A stretch of 64,000 bases of DNA. Origin: an uncultured Paracoccaceae bacterium. Lineage in GTDB: Bacteria > Pseudomonadota > Alphaproteobacteria > Rhodobacterales > Rhodobacteraceae. Below are positions 1 to 7,832 of the stretch, one piece after another. The first letter of the stretch is position 1; each line of letters starts with the position of its first letter. The notes below the pieces were generated by a model. It saw nothing but the letters and a program-made list of their open reading frames with translations, ran no database searches and was not told the DNA's origin. The position numbers and the translations under genes were made by a program. The stretch is from assembly GCA_945952025.1 (NCBI GenBank), contig CAMFGW010000001.1:113492-177491 (forward strand), given 5' to 3'.

Positions 1-449
1 GTCTGGTAGTGCGAGCGGCGCCCCTCGTCATGCTTGTCCATCAGGGGGATCATCACCGGGCAGTTCGCGGCCCCCCGCACGTTGGTGAAGGCAAGGTAGG
101 TCTTGGCGCCGACAGCCTGGCGGTAATGGTTGCCGAAGCGCAGCGTGTGGATGAGCGCGTTGGCATGTTCAAGCTCGCCTTCAAGCCCCACGACCGCCGC
201 CTTGCCATAGCCCTCGACCCCGTCGGGCCCGCCCGCGGCATCAAGGATCATGCCGGTCAGAAGCGCGCCAAGGACCGGCGCGACCGCGTGGATTTCGGGT
301 TTCAGATCCTCGACGAAGCCGCGACCGGCCCAGGGGTTCTTCAGGACGGCGACGACGGCGATCAGCTTCAGGGGCTTCGGCGCCGCGCGCCCGCCCTCGA
401 TCAGCGTGGTTTCTACCAGGGTCAGGGTCTTGCGAATCTGGGCGGTCAT
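1..449 (-). CDS. DUF1185 amino-acid-synthesis family protein (3' end outside window)
   Basis: The minus frame starts at the ATG at 449 (MTAQIRKTLTLVE) and is still open at base 1, so about 149 residues are visible and the C-terminus is missing. The residues GYGKAAVVG, ALIHTLRFGNHYR and TNVRGAANCPV resemble the DUF1185 family, often annotated as amino acid synthesis protein, whose biochemical role is not settled. It is divergent from the GntR/FCD regulator gene at 544, with an 18-bp dyad between them, so it is probably that regulator's target. The family call is fairly secure and the function is not. Confidence 0.75.
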   Translation of the reverse strand, partial: MTAQIRKTLTLVETTLIEGGRAAPKPLKLIAVVAVLKNPWAGRGFVEDLKPEIHAVAPVLGALLTGMILDAAGGPDGVEGYGKAAVVGLEGELEHANALIHTLRFGNHYRQAVGAKTYLAFTNVRGAANCPVMIPLMDKHDEGRRSHYQ

Positions 450-467
450 GGCGGGCTCCTCTGCTGT

Positions 468-485
468 TGGTATGTTGGCATACCA
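468..485. promoter_or_regulatory. Perfect dyad, probable GntR/FCD operator
   Basis: TGGTATG-TTGG-CATACCA is a perfect 7-bp inverted repeat with a 4-bp centre. It lies in the divergent gap between the DUF1185 gene (start 449) and the FCD regulator gene (start 544). FCD-subfamily regulators typically bind short dyads of this kind near their own gene, so autoregulation and control of the divergent gene is the simplest reading. The binding itself is inferred. Confidence 0.6.
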
Positions 486-543
486 GAATACAGTCCGTCA
501 ATATGACGTTGCTTTTCCCCTTCAGCGCCCCTAATCTGGCGCC

Positions 544-1236
544 ATGGACAGGACCGACGACCTCAGGATCGACCACGCGGCGCCCACCCTGCGCGCGCTG
601 GCCGTCGACCGGCTGCGCGGGGCGATCATTTCGGGGCGCTTCGCGTCCGGCGAGCGGCTGGTCGAACGCGCGCTGTGCGATCAGCTGGGTGTCTCGCGCT
701 CGGTCGTGCGCGAGGCGATCCGCTACCTGGAAGCCGAGGGGCTGGTCGAAACGCAGCCGCGTTCCGGCCCGGTCGTCGCCCGGCTGAGCTGGGAGGACGC
801 GCGCCAGATCTACGACATCCGCCGCCTGCTAGAGGCTGCCGCCGCCGCCGACTGCGCGCGGCGCGCGGACGAGGCGGTGGCCGAGCGGCTCGGCGCGGCA
901 CTCGCCCGGCTGATCGCGGCCTTTGCGGGTGGCGAGCCCGCCGCGCTTTATGACGCGACCACCGCCTTCTACGAAGTCATCTTCAGCGCCGCCGGCCATT
1001 CGATCGCCTGGGACATCGTGCAGCGGCTCAATGGCCGGATCTCGCGCCTGCGCGCCCTGACGCTTTCCACCACAAACCGCCGGGTGTCCGGCCCCGCGCA
1101 CATGACGCGTATCTGCGAGGCGATCCTCGCCCGCGACCCGGACGCCGCAGCGGCGGCCGTCAGCGATCATCTGCACGACGCGGCAGAGATTGCGCGGCAA
1201 AGCCTGGCCCCTCAGAGCCTTGAGGATACCCAATGA
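544..1236 (+). CDS. GntR-family transcriptional regulator, FCD subfamily
   Basis: 230 aa. Residues about 14-80 form the winged helix-turn-helix (CDQLGVSRSVVREAIRYLE, then the wing EGLVETQPRSGPVV). Residues about 88-215 are an all-helical FCD effector domain, which in this family usually binds a small carboxylic acid through a metal. The ATG at 544 has no strong ribosome-binding site but no better in-frame start is seen. The stop overlaps the next gene by 4 bp, so the two are co-transcribed. The dyad at 468-485 is the likely operator. The ligand is unknown. Confidence 0.9.
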   Translation: MDRTDDLRIDHAAPTLRALAVDRLRGAIISGRFASGERLVERALCDQLGVSRSVVREAIRYLEAEGLVETQPRSGPVVARLSWEDARQIYDIRRLLEAAAAADCARRADEAVAERLGAALARLIAAFAGGEPAALYDATTAFYEVIFSAAGHSIAWDIVQRLNGRISRLRALTLSTTNRRVSGPAHMTRICEAILARDPDAAAAAVSDHLHDAAEIARQSLAPQSLEDTQ

Positions 1237-1517
1237 CCGCCTACTGGATCGCCCATGTCACCATCACCGACCCCGAAGCCTACAAGGGCTACCAGGCCAA
1301 GGCCGGCCCGGTCTTCGCGGCCCACGGCGCGACCTTCCTTGCTCGCGGCGGCGCGTCGGAAGTGCTGGAGGGGCCGGCGCTTGACCGGCATGTGGTGATC
1401 GCGTTCCCGTCGCTTCAGGCCGCGCGGGACTGCTATGCCTCGGACGCCTATCAGGACGCGCGGCGCCATAGGGATGGGGCGGCAATCACCCATGTGACCA
1501 TCGTCGAAGGCGTCTGA
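1233..1517 (+). CDS. DUF1330 small protein
   Basis: 94 aa, translationally coupled to the FCD regulator by an ATGA overlap. The pattern MTAYWIAHVTITDPEAYKGY, then AHGATFLARGG, EGPALDRHVVIAFPS and AARDCYASDAYQ is typical of DUF1330, a dimeric ferredoxin-like alpha/beta-barrel fold. Members occur in many catabolic operons without an established reaction. It is probably cytoplasmic, as no signal peptide is visible. Its partner genes are the regulator and perhaps the divergent DUF1185 gene. Confidence 0.85.
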   Translation: MTAYWIAHVTITDPEAYKGYQAKAGPVFAAHGATFLARGGASEVLEGPALDRHVVIAFPSLQAARDCYASDAYQDARRHRDGAAITHVTIVEGV

Positions 1518-1527
1518 GGGGGGCGCC

Positions 1528-2223
1528 TTACAGCGCGTCCGACAGGTAGCTTTTCTGCATGAAGGCCAGGAAATTGTCGCGGAACTGGCGGGTGTGGGCG
1601 TGGGCCAGCGCGTCGGCCCGGGGCGCGTCGCGGTCGGCGATGGCGGCCAGCATCTCGTCATGTTCGTCGGTCAGAAGGGTGCCGTCGTTGCCCTGTTCCA
1701 GATAGTCGAAATGCAGGTGCAGCATCCGGCGGCCCTGGTTCAGCAAGCGCTCGTAGAAAAGCGAGAGGAAGGGGTTCCGCCCCGCCAGGGCGACGGCCAT
1801 GTGAAAGGCCATGTTCGCGGCCGACATGGCCAGGTGATCGCCCTTGCCCACCGCCGCCACGAACTCTTTCTGGCGCCGGGCGATGGTCTTCAGGTCCTGA
1901 TCGCTGCGCAGTTCCGCCGCCAGCCGGGTGTTCATCCGCTGGGCCACGTCCAGCGCCTCGACATATTTCGGGAAGCTCTGCACGTCGATCGGCGCCACGA
2001 CCGTCGAGCGGTTCGAGAGCGTCACCACCAGATCGTCGCCCGCAAGCCGGATCAGCGCCTCGCGCACCGGCGAGCGTGACATGCCGAAGCGTTCGGCGAT
2101 GGAGGTTTCGTCCAGCACCGCGCCCGGCGGAAGGTCGAGCGTCAGGATGTCATGGCGCAGGCTGTCGTAGGCGAACTTGACACCGGTTCCCTTGGCCCGC
2201 CTTGGTTCGTCCCCCTCGTCCAC
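1528..2223 (-). CDS. GntR-family transcriptional regulator, FCD subfamily
   Basis: 231 aa. The start chosen is GTG at 2223, because GGGAGG lies just upstream and the preceding codons are non-homologous. The N-terminus holds the winged helix (YDSLRHDILTLDLPPGAVLD, SIAERFGMSRSPVREALIRL), followed by an FCD domain with LTDEHDEMLAAIADRD near the C-terminus. It is divergent from the imino-acid catabolic run at 2383-7832, with a 14-bp palindrome in the shared gap, so it probably represses or activates that run. It is convergent with the DUF1330 gene. Confidence 0.88.
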   Translation of the reverse strand: MDEGDEPRRAKGTGVKFAYDSLRHDILTLDLPPGAVLDETSIAERFGMSRSPVREALIRLAGDDLVVTLSNRSTVVAPIDVQSFPKYVEALDVAQRMNTRLAAELRSDQDLKTIARRQKEFVAAVGKGDHLAMSAANMAFHMAVALAGRNPFLSLFYERLLNQGRRMLHLHFDYLEQGNDGTLLTDEHDEMLAAIADRDAPRADALAHAHTRQFRDNFLAFMQKSYLSDAL

Positions 2224-2269
2224 CCTACCCTCCCGATCTGTCCCTGCACATCCTACGGCGCGCCGCAAA

Positions 2270-2283
2270 TCATGTCGACATGA
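2270..2283. promoter_or_regulatory. Perfect 14-bp palindrome, probable operator for the 1528-2223 regulator
   Basis: TCATGTCGACATGA is a perfect palindrome in the gap between the divergent FCD regulator (start 2223) and the lyase gene (start 2383), within an AT-richer stretch. The GTCGAC core resembles GT-N(x)-AC dyads bound by several FadR/FCD regulators. The role is inferred from position and symmetry. Confidence 0.55.
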
Positions 2284-2382
2284 ATTATTCACATATTGAC
2301 CTGTCGGCAGCGTGTCGTCATCATCCGGGGCGAAAGCGGCGCGATTCGACCCCGGCTTCCCGCGCCTTACAGGGAGCGTTCC

Positions 2383-3267
2383 ATGCTGAAACTGTCCGGC
2401 GTCCTGCCCGCCCTCGTCACGCCCTTCGATAGCGAAGGCCGCATCGACTTCGCCGCGCTTGGCGCCCACATGGCCAACCTGCGTGCAGCGGGCGTCGCGG
2501 GCTGGGTGCCCTGCGGATCGTCGGGTGAATACAACCTGATGAGCGACGAGGAACGCGACCAGGTTCTGCGCTTCGTCCACGATTTCGCGCGGCCGGGCGA
2601 GGTGCTGATCGCCGGGACGAACGCGCCCTCGACCGCCGGGGTGATCGCCAACACCGCCAAGGCAAAAGCGCTCGGCTACCACGCGGTCCTTCTGGCCGTG
2701 CCCTTCTACACCAAGCCGACGCAGGCCGAAATCGTCAGCCATTTCAATGCGGTAACGGATGCGACCGGGATGGATGTGGTGCTTTATTCCTACCCGGACA
2801 AGGATGGGGTCGAAATCGGGTATGAGGCGCTGGATGCGCTGGCCGACAATCCGCATATCATCGGGATCAAGGAATCCTCGGGCGTCCTGCAACGCGCCAT
2901 CGGCATCTCGACCCGCTACGCGGGCCGGGTGCAGCTCGTGTCCGGCTCGGACGACATCGCGCTCGATTTCATGCTCTGGGGTGCCGAGGCCTGGATCTGC
3001 GGGCCGGCGAACTGCATGGCGAGTGCGGTGTGCGAGATGGACCGCCGCTTCCGCGCGGGCGACCTGGCGGGCGCCAAGGAGGTGATGGTGCGGATGTGGC
3101 CCGCCATGAACATCCTGGAATCGGGCAAGTTCGTGCAGAAGCTGAAACATGGCTGCGCGCTGCAGGGCACACCCGTCGGCGAGTGCCGCCTGCCGTTCGG
3201 CCCCCTGACCGACGCCGAAAAGGCCGAGTTCGCGAGCGCGATGCAACCGCTCCTGTCGCGCGGCTGA
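2383..3267 (+). CDS. Dihydrodipicolinate synthase family lyase/deaminase
   Basis: 294 aa TIM-barrel class I aldolase. ATG 2383 is chosen because AGGGAG precedes it and the protein then begins as family members do (LSGVLPALVTPFDSEGRID). Visible motifs are the GxxGE loop (CGSSGEYNLMS), the tyrosine region (LYSYPDKDG) and the Schiff-base lysine in IIGIKESSG. Family members include DapA, N-acetylneuraminate lyase and 1-pyrroline-4-hydroxy-2-carboxylate deaminase. With an FAD amino-acid oxidase and a proline-racemase-family gene directly downstream, the hydroxyproline-pathway deaminase is the best guess, but substrate cannot be read from sequence. Confidence 0.85.
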   Translation: MLKLSGVLPALVTPFDSEGRIDFAALGAHMANLRAAGVAGWVPCGSSGEYNLMSDEERDQVLRFVHDFARPGEVLIAGTNAPSTAGVIANTAKAKALGYHAVLLAVPFYTKPTQAEIVSHFNAVTDATGMDVVLYSYPDKDGVEIGYEALDALADNPHIIGIKESSGVLQRAIGISTRYAGRVQLVSGSDDIALDFMLWGAEAWICGPANCMASAVCEMDRRFRAGDLAGAKEVMVRMWPAMNILESGKFVQKLKHGCALQGTPVGECRLPFGPLTDAEKAEFASAMQPLLSRG

Positions 3268-3270
3268 GCG

Positions 3271-4506
3271 ATGTCGACGCTGGTCATCGGCGCCGGCATC
3301 ATCGGCATGGCGATTGCGCATGAGTTGCAGCGGCGGGGCGAGCCGGTCGTGCTGGTCGACCGCGACGGGCCGGGCATGGGTGCGTCTTTCGGCAACATGG
3401 CCTCGATCGCGGTGACGGAATTCCTGCCGTCCTCGCGCCCGGCGGTCTGGCGGCAGATCCCCGGCTGGATGCTCGACCCCGAAGGGCCGGTGCGGGTCCG
3501 GCCGGGCTACATGCCAAGGCTTTTCCCGTGGTTCCTGCGCTTCGTCGCCGCCTCGCGACCGCGCAGGCTGGCCGCGATCGAGGCGGCGGGTGCTGCGCTT
3601 TGCCAGCGCGCCCTGCCCGACTGGCTGGCACTTCTGCGCGAGACGGGGCTTGAGGATCAGATCAGCGACGAGGGCTGCCTGTCGCTTTACGCCGACGCGG
3701 CGGAGTTTCGCGCCGACCGCGACCATATCGCCCTTCTTGACCGCTTCGGCCTTGCCTACGAGGTGTTGGATGGCCCGGCACTTCGGGCGTTGGAGCCATC
3801 GCTTTCAGACCGGATCGGCATGGGCGTCCTTTTCCCGCAGAACCGCTCGGTCAGGGACCCCTACCGGCTGGTCCTGGCCCTGGCCGAACGCTTCATGGCG
3901 CTTGGCGGGCGGGTCGAAGCGGGGACGATCGCCGGCATCACGCGGGGCGCGCGCTTCGAGGGTGTGCGGCTTGCCGACGACCGCCACCTGACCGCCGACC
4001 GGCTAGTGATCGCGGCGGGGGCCTGGTCGGGGCGGCTGTCCGCGATGCTGGGCGAGCCGATCCCGATGGAGACCGAGCGCGGCTATCACACGCAGATCGA
4101 CGGGGATGCGGGGGTGACGCTTCGCCATTCGCTCATCTGGCCGGCGCGGGCCTTCATGGTCACGCCCACCGCGGGCGGCATCCGCATCGGCGGCACGGTC
4201 GAGATGGCGGGGCTGACTGCCGCGCCGGACTACCGGCGGGCGCGGGTGACGGTGAAGCGGGCGAAAGAGGCGCTGCCGGGCCTTGTTGCGGAGCCGCGCA
4301 GCGAGTGGATGGGCCATCGCCCGGCGCTGCCGGACACGATCCCGATCCTGTCGGCCAGCGCCAGGACGCCCGGCGTCTTTTACGCGACCGGCCACGGCCA
4401 CCTGGGCCTGACCGAGGCCGCGACGACTGCGCGGCTCATGGGGCAGCTCATCACGGGCGCTCGGCCCGATCTTGACCTGACCCCCTATCGGGTCGACAGG
4501 TTCTGA
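3271..4506 (+). CDS. FAD-dependent D-amino-acid dehydrogenase/oxidase (DadA-like)
   Basis: 411 aa. The N-terminal dinucleotide motif VIGAGIIGMAIAHELQRRGE with the acidic strand end VVLVDRD marks a DAO-family flavoprotein. The C-terminal MGHRPALPDTIPILS and YATGHGHLGLTEA are typical of DadA and D-hydroxyproline dehydrogenase members. It starts 3 bp after the lyase stop, so it is coupled. In the context of an epimerase-type gene next door, a likely job is oxidation of a D-configured (hydroxy)proline to a cyclic imine. No membrane segment is evident. Sarcosine- or glycine-oxidase-like activity is an alternative. Confidence 0.85.
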   Translation: MSTLVIGAGIIGMAIAHELQRRGEPVVLVDRDGPGMGASFGNMASIAVTEFLPSSRPAVWRQIPGWMLDPEGPVRVRPGYMPRLFPWFLRFVAASRPRRLAAIEAAGAALCQRALPDWLALLRETGLEDQISDEGCLSLYADAAEFRADRDHIALLDRFGLAYEVLDGPALRALEPSLSDRIGMGVLFPQNRSVRDPYRLVLALAERFMALGGRVEAGTIAGITRGARFEGVRLADDRHLTADRLVIAAGAWSGRLSAMLGEPIPMETERGYHTQIDGDAGVTLRHSLIWPARAFMVTPTAGGIRIGGTVEMAGLTAAPDYRRARVTVKRAKEALPGLVAEPRSEWMGHRPALPDTIPILSASARTPGVFYATGHGHLGLTEAATTARLMGQLITGARPDLDLTPYRVDRF

Positions 4507-4533
4507 GGGGACGGAAAGAGGGGGCACGGGATC

Positions 4534-5550
4534 ATGCGTTGGCAGCGGACCTTGCAGACGGTCGACGTGCATTGCGCGGGCGAGATCGGGCGCGTCATCA
4601 CCGGCGGCGTCCTGAACGTGCCGGGCGCGACCATGGCGGAAAAGCTGCACCACCTGAACGCGGTCGACGACAGGTTGCGCCGGTTCCTCTGTTCCGAGCC
4701 GCGGTCGGGCCCTGCGGGGTCCTTCTGCCTGCTCACGCCCGCGACCGACCCGCGCGCGGATGTGGGCCTTGTCATCCTGCAGCCGGATCAGGCCCATGCC
4801 ATGTCCGGGTCGAACGCCATGTGCGCGACGACGGCGCTTCTGGAAACCGGCATGGTGGCGATGGTCGAGCCCACCTCGCGCGTGGTCTTCGACACGGCAG
4901 CGGGGCTGGTAACGGCAACGGCGACCAGCCATGCGGGCAAGGTCACGCGCGTCACGCTCGACATGCCGCCGGCCTTCGTCGCGGGGCTCGACCGGGTGGT
5001 CGAGACGCCGGACTGGGGCCCGGTGCGCTATGACCTGTGCTTCGGCGGCATCTTCTATGCGTTAGTCGACGTGGATCAGCTGGGGATGACGATTCGTCCG
5101 CAAGAGGCGCGCGATCTGGCCATGGCAGGGGTCCGGCTGCATGCCCTGATCGCGGCGGCCGAACCGGCGCTGCATCCCACCGTCCCGGCGCTGAACGGGC
5201 TGTCCTACGTCATGTTCCGCAGCGCCGAGCCCGACGGAGCGCTGCGCACCTGCACCACGCTTCGCCCCGGACGTGCCGACCGTTCGCCCTGCGGCACGGG
5301 GTCGAACTCGAACATGGCGTCGCAAGCCGCACGGGGTCGGGTCAGGCCGGGGGACAAGGTGGTCTCACGCTCGATCATCGGCGGCGAGTTCGTGACCGAG
5401 TTTGTCGAGGAAACCGCCATCGGCCCCTACAGGGCGACCCGCAACCGCGTGTCGGGGCAGGCCTGGATCTACGGGATGAGCCAGATCGGGCTCGACCCCT
5501 CGGACCCCTTCCCCGAGGGCTTCACGCTCTCGGACACCTGGGGAGGCTGA
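4534..5550 (+). CDS. Proline racemase superfamily enzyme (4-hydroxyproline 2-epimerase-like, Ser/Cys type)
   Basis: 338 aa. The second catalytic cysteine is present at about residue 253 (DRSPCGTGSNSN). The first site reads AMSGSNAMC, where proline racemase has MCGHN, so the first acid/base cysteine is replaced by Ser at about residue 91. Superfamily members with changed catalytic pairs include hydroxyproline epimerases and trans-3-hydroxyproline dehydratases. Its position after a DadA-like oxidase and a DHDPS-family lyase points to hydroxyproline epimerisation, but dehydration is possible. Confidence 0.85.
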   Translation: MRWQRTLQTVDVHCAGEIGRVITGGVLNVPGATMAEKLHHLNAVDDRLRRFLCSEPRSGPAGSFCLLTPATDPRADVGLVILQPDQAHAMSGSNAMCATTALLETGMVAMVEPTSRVVFDTAAGLVTATATSHAGKVTRVTLDMPPAFVAGLDRVVETPDWGPVRYDLCFGGIFYALVDVDQLGMTIRPQEARDLAMAGVRLHALIAAAEPALHPTVPALNGLSYVMFRSAEPDGALRTCTTLRPGRADRSPCGTGSNSNMASQAARGRVRPGDKVVSRSIIGGEFVTEFVEETAIGPYRATRNRVSGQAWIYGMSQIGLDPSDPFPEGFTLSDTWGG

Positions 5551-5553
5551 GGC

Positions 5554-6306
5554 ATGAAGCTGAGCGGCCAGACCATCCTTGTCACCGGCGCGACCGGGGC
5601 CATCGGGCAGGCCATCTGCCGGGCACTGGTGGTCGAAGGCGCGCGGGTCGTCGCGCAGTATGGCCGGAACCGGGGCGCGGCCGATGCGCTGCTGGCCGAT
5701 CTTGGCCAGGCAGCCCGCATCCTGCCGGCCGACCTGTCGGACCCTGAGGCGCCGACCGCGCTCTGGCAGGCCGCCGTCGCGGCCGAGGGGCGGGTGACGG
5801 GGCTGGTGAACAACGCCGGCATCCGCAGCGAGGTGCCGGTCAATGCGCCCCTTGCCGACTGGCAGCGCGTCTGGGCGCGCGAGATGCAGGTGAACTTCCT
5901 TGCCGCCGTCGACCTGACGCGCGCGGCGATCCTGCATTTCCGCCAGATTGGCGGCGGCCGCATCCTGAACATGGCCAGCCGCGCGGGCCAGCGGGGCTAT
6001 GCGTCGAACGCCATGGCCTATGGCGCCTCGAAAGCCGCGCTCATCAACCTGACGAAGTCGGTGGCGCAGAGCCACGGGGCCGAAGGGATCACGGCCCTTG
6101 CCCTCGCGCCCGGCTGGGTGCGCACGGACATGGCCGAGGATTTCATCGCCCGGCATGGCGCGGCGGTGGCCCTTGGCGGCATCCCCGTCGGGCGCATGGC
6201 CGAACCGGACGAGATCGGCGAACTTGTGGCCTTTGCCTTCCGACCCGCGCAGGCCTCGCTCAACGGCGCAGTCCTTGACGTGAATGGCGGCAGTTACCTG
6301 CGGTAG
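5554..6306 (+). CDS. Short-chain dehydrogenase/reductase
   Basis: 250 aa classical SDR. It has the cofactor loop TGATGAIG at about residue 11, NNAG at about 85, the catalytic Ser in NMASRAG, and the YGASK Tyr-Lys pair at about 155. The ATG lies 3 bp after the upstream stop and is preceded by GGAGG. Its paralogue follows 9 bp downstream. Both may act on hydroxy- or keto-acids of the same pathway. NAD versus NADP preference is not clear, because the residue after the second strand is not acidic (VVAQYGRNRG), which leans to NADP. Confidence 0.88.
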   Translation: MKLSGQTILVTGATGAIGQAICRALVVEGARVVAQYGRNRGAADALLADLGQAARILPADLSDPEAPTALWQAAVAAEGRVTGLVNNAGIRSEVPVNAPLADWQRVWAREMQVNFLAAVDLTRAAILHFRQIGGGRILNMASRAGQRGYASNAMAYGASKAALINLTKSVAQSHGAEGITALALAPGWVRTDMAEDFIARHGAAVALGGIPVGRMAEPDEIGELVAFAFRPAQASLNGAVLDVNGGSYLR

Positions 6307-6315
6307 GAGAGACGG

Positions 6316-7068
6316 ATGCGGTTTCAGGACAAGGTGGTCGTGGTCACGGGGGCCGCGGGCGGCATCGGCACGGCGATTGCCGGGCGCTTCGCGGCCGAGG
6401 GCGCGCGGGTCGTCGTCAGCGACGTGAGGGCCGAGGGGGTGGAAGAGACCGCCGCCGGCATCCGCAGCGCGGGCGGCAAGGCGCGCGGCGTGGTCGCCGA
6501 CATCGGGACGGCCGCCGGGTGTCGGGGGCTGATCGCGGACGTGCTGGCGGTCGAGGGCCAGGTGGACGTCCTGTGCAACAACGCGGGCATCAACCGGCGA
6601 GGGGCGCTACTGGCGCTCAGCGACGAGGATTGGGACCTGTCCTTCGCGGTCAACCTGGATGCGATGTTCCACCTTTGCCGCGCGGCGCTGCCGCCCATGA
6701 TCGCGGCCGGCGGCGGGGCCATCGTCAACACTGCCTCGCAATGGGGGCTGCATCCGGCGCCCGGCCATATCGCCTACAACGTGACCAAGGCGGCAGTGGC
6801 GAGTTTCACCCAGAACCTTGCGCGCGACTACGCGCCCCAGAAGATCCGCGTCAACGCCGTCTGCCCCGGAGAGATCCATACCCCGATGCTCGAAGCCGGG
6901 GTTAAGCGATCGGGGCGCACCATCGCCGATCTGGACCGGATGGTGCCCTTCGGCCGGATCGGCCGGCCGGACGAGGTGGCGGCACTGGTCGCCTTCCTCG
7001 CCTCGGACGAGGCGGCCTTCATGTGCGGGTCGCTGGTCGAGATCACCGGCGCGCAGGCGGTGGCGTGA
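6316..7068 (+). CDS. Short-chain dehydrogenase/reductase
   Basis: 250 aa classical SDR with TGAAGGIG near residue 10, an acidic strand-2 end (VVVSDVRAEG) that favours NAD, NNAG at about 90, Ser in NTASQWG, and YNVTK as the Tyr-Lys pair. It differs clearly from the preceding SDR, so the two are not a recent duplication. GGAGAG stands upstream of the ATG. The stop TGA shares one base with the start of the P5CR-like gene, indicating co-translation. The substrate is unknown. Confidence 0.88.
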   Translation: MRFQDKVVVVTGAAGGIGTAIAGRFAAEGARVVVSDVRAEGVEETAAGIRSAGGKARGVVADIGTAAGCRGLIADVLAVEGQVDVLCNNAGINRRGALLALSDEDWDLSFAVNLDAMFHLCRAALPPMIAAGGGAIVNTASQWGLHPAPGHIAYNVTKAAVASFTQNLARDYAPQKIRVNAVCPGEIHTPMLEAGVKRSGRTIADLDRMVPFGRIGRPDEVAALVAFLASDEAAFMCGSLVEITGAQAVA

Positions 7069-7832
7069 TGCGGGTGGGCTTCATCGGTGTGGGCGCGATC
7101 ACGGCAGCCATGGTCACGGGGCTGAAGGGGTCGGCCCTGGCCGATTGGCCCATCGTCCTGTCGCCCCGCAACGTCGATGTAGCGCGAGGGCTGGCCGCCA
7201 GCCTGCCCGGCGTGACGGTCGCGGCCAGCAACCAGGCGGTCGCCGACGGGTCGGATGTGCTGGTACTGGCCGTGCGCCCGCAGGTCGCGGCCGAGGTTCT
7301 GTCGGGCCTGAGGGTCCGCCCCGACCAGACGGTCATCAGCCTGATAGCGGCGACGGCGGCGGCCGATATCGCCTGCTGGACCGGCGCACGCGAGGTCTGC
7401 CGGGCGATCCCCCTGCCCTTCGTTGCCGAACGCAGCGACGTGACCCCGGTCTTTCCGCCGCTGCCGGTGGCGATGGAGCTCTTCGGCGCACTCGGCATCG
7501 CGCTCCCGGTCCGGGATCAGGCGAGTTTCGACCTTTACGGGGCGCTCAGCGCGCTGATGGAGACCTATTTCGGCCTGCTTGGCGGCCTGTCCGACTGGTC
7601 CGTGCAGCACGGCCTGCCGGAAGGCGAGGCTCGGGCCTACCTTGCCGGGCTGTTCCTGAACCTGTCCCGCGTCGCCGCGACCAGCCCCTTGAGTTTCGAG
7701 GCGCTGAGGGCGGCCCACTCGACTGAGGGCGGCCTGAATGAACAGGTCCACCGGGATTTCGTGCTGAACGGCGGGCCAGAGGCGCTGGCCCGCGCGCTCG
7801 ACCGGGTGCTTCTGCGGATCACTGCGGCCTAG
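7068..7832 (+). CDS. Pyrroline-5-carboxylate reductase-like protein
   Basis: 254 aa. The N-terminal GFIGVGAITAAMVTGL is the Rossmann motif of the ProC family, followed by LVLAVRPQV and VISLIAATA, and a helical C-terminal dimerisation domain. The C-terminal part diverges from housekeeping ProC (for example AHSTEGGLNEQVHRDF where ProC has TSPGGTT), so a specialised imine reductase acting on a cyclic imine of this pathway is more likely than proline biosynthesis. Its TAG stop is embedded in a CTAG shared with the stop of the convergent permease gene. Confidence 0.8.
   Translation: MRVGFIGVGAITAAMVTGLKGSALADWPIVLSPRNVDVARGLAASLPGVTVAASNQAVADGSDVLVLAVRPQVAAEVLSGLRVRPDQTVISLIAATAAADIACWTGAREVCRAIPLPFVAERSDVTPVFPPLPVAMELFGALGIALPVRDQASFDLYGALSALMETYFGLLGGLSDWSVQHGLPEGEARAYLAGLFLNLSRVAATSPLSFEALRAAHSTEGGLNEQVHRDFVLNGGPEALARALDRVLLRITAA

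Noticed and set aside
2224..3726. Upstream 501-codon extension of the GntR gene at 1528
   Set aside because: It runs antisense through the lyase and FAD oxidase genes; GTG 2223 with a ribosome-binding site gives a normal-length regulator.
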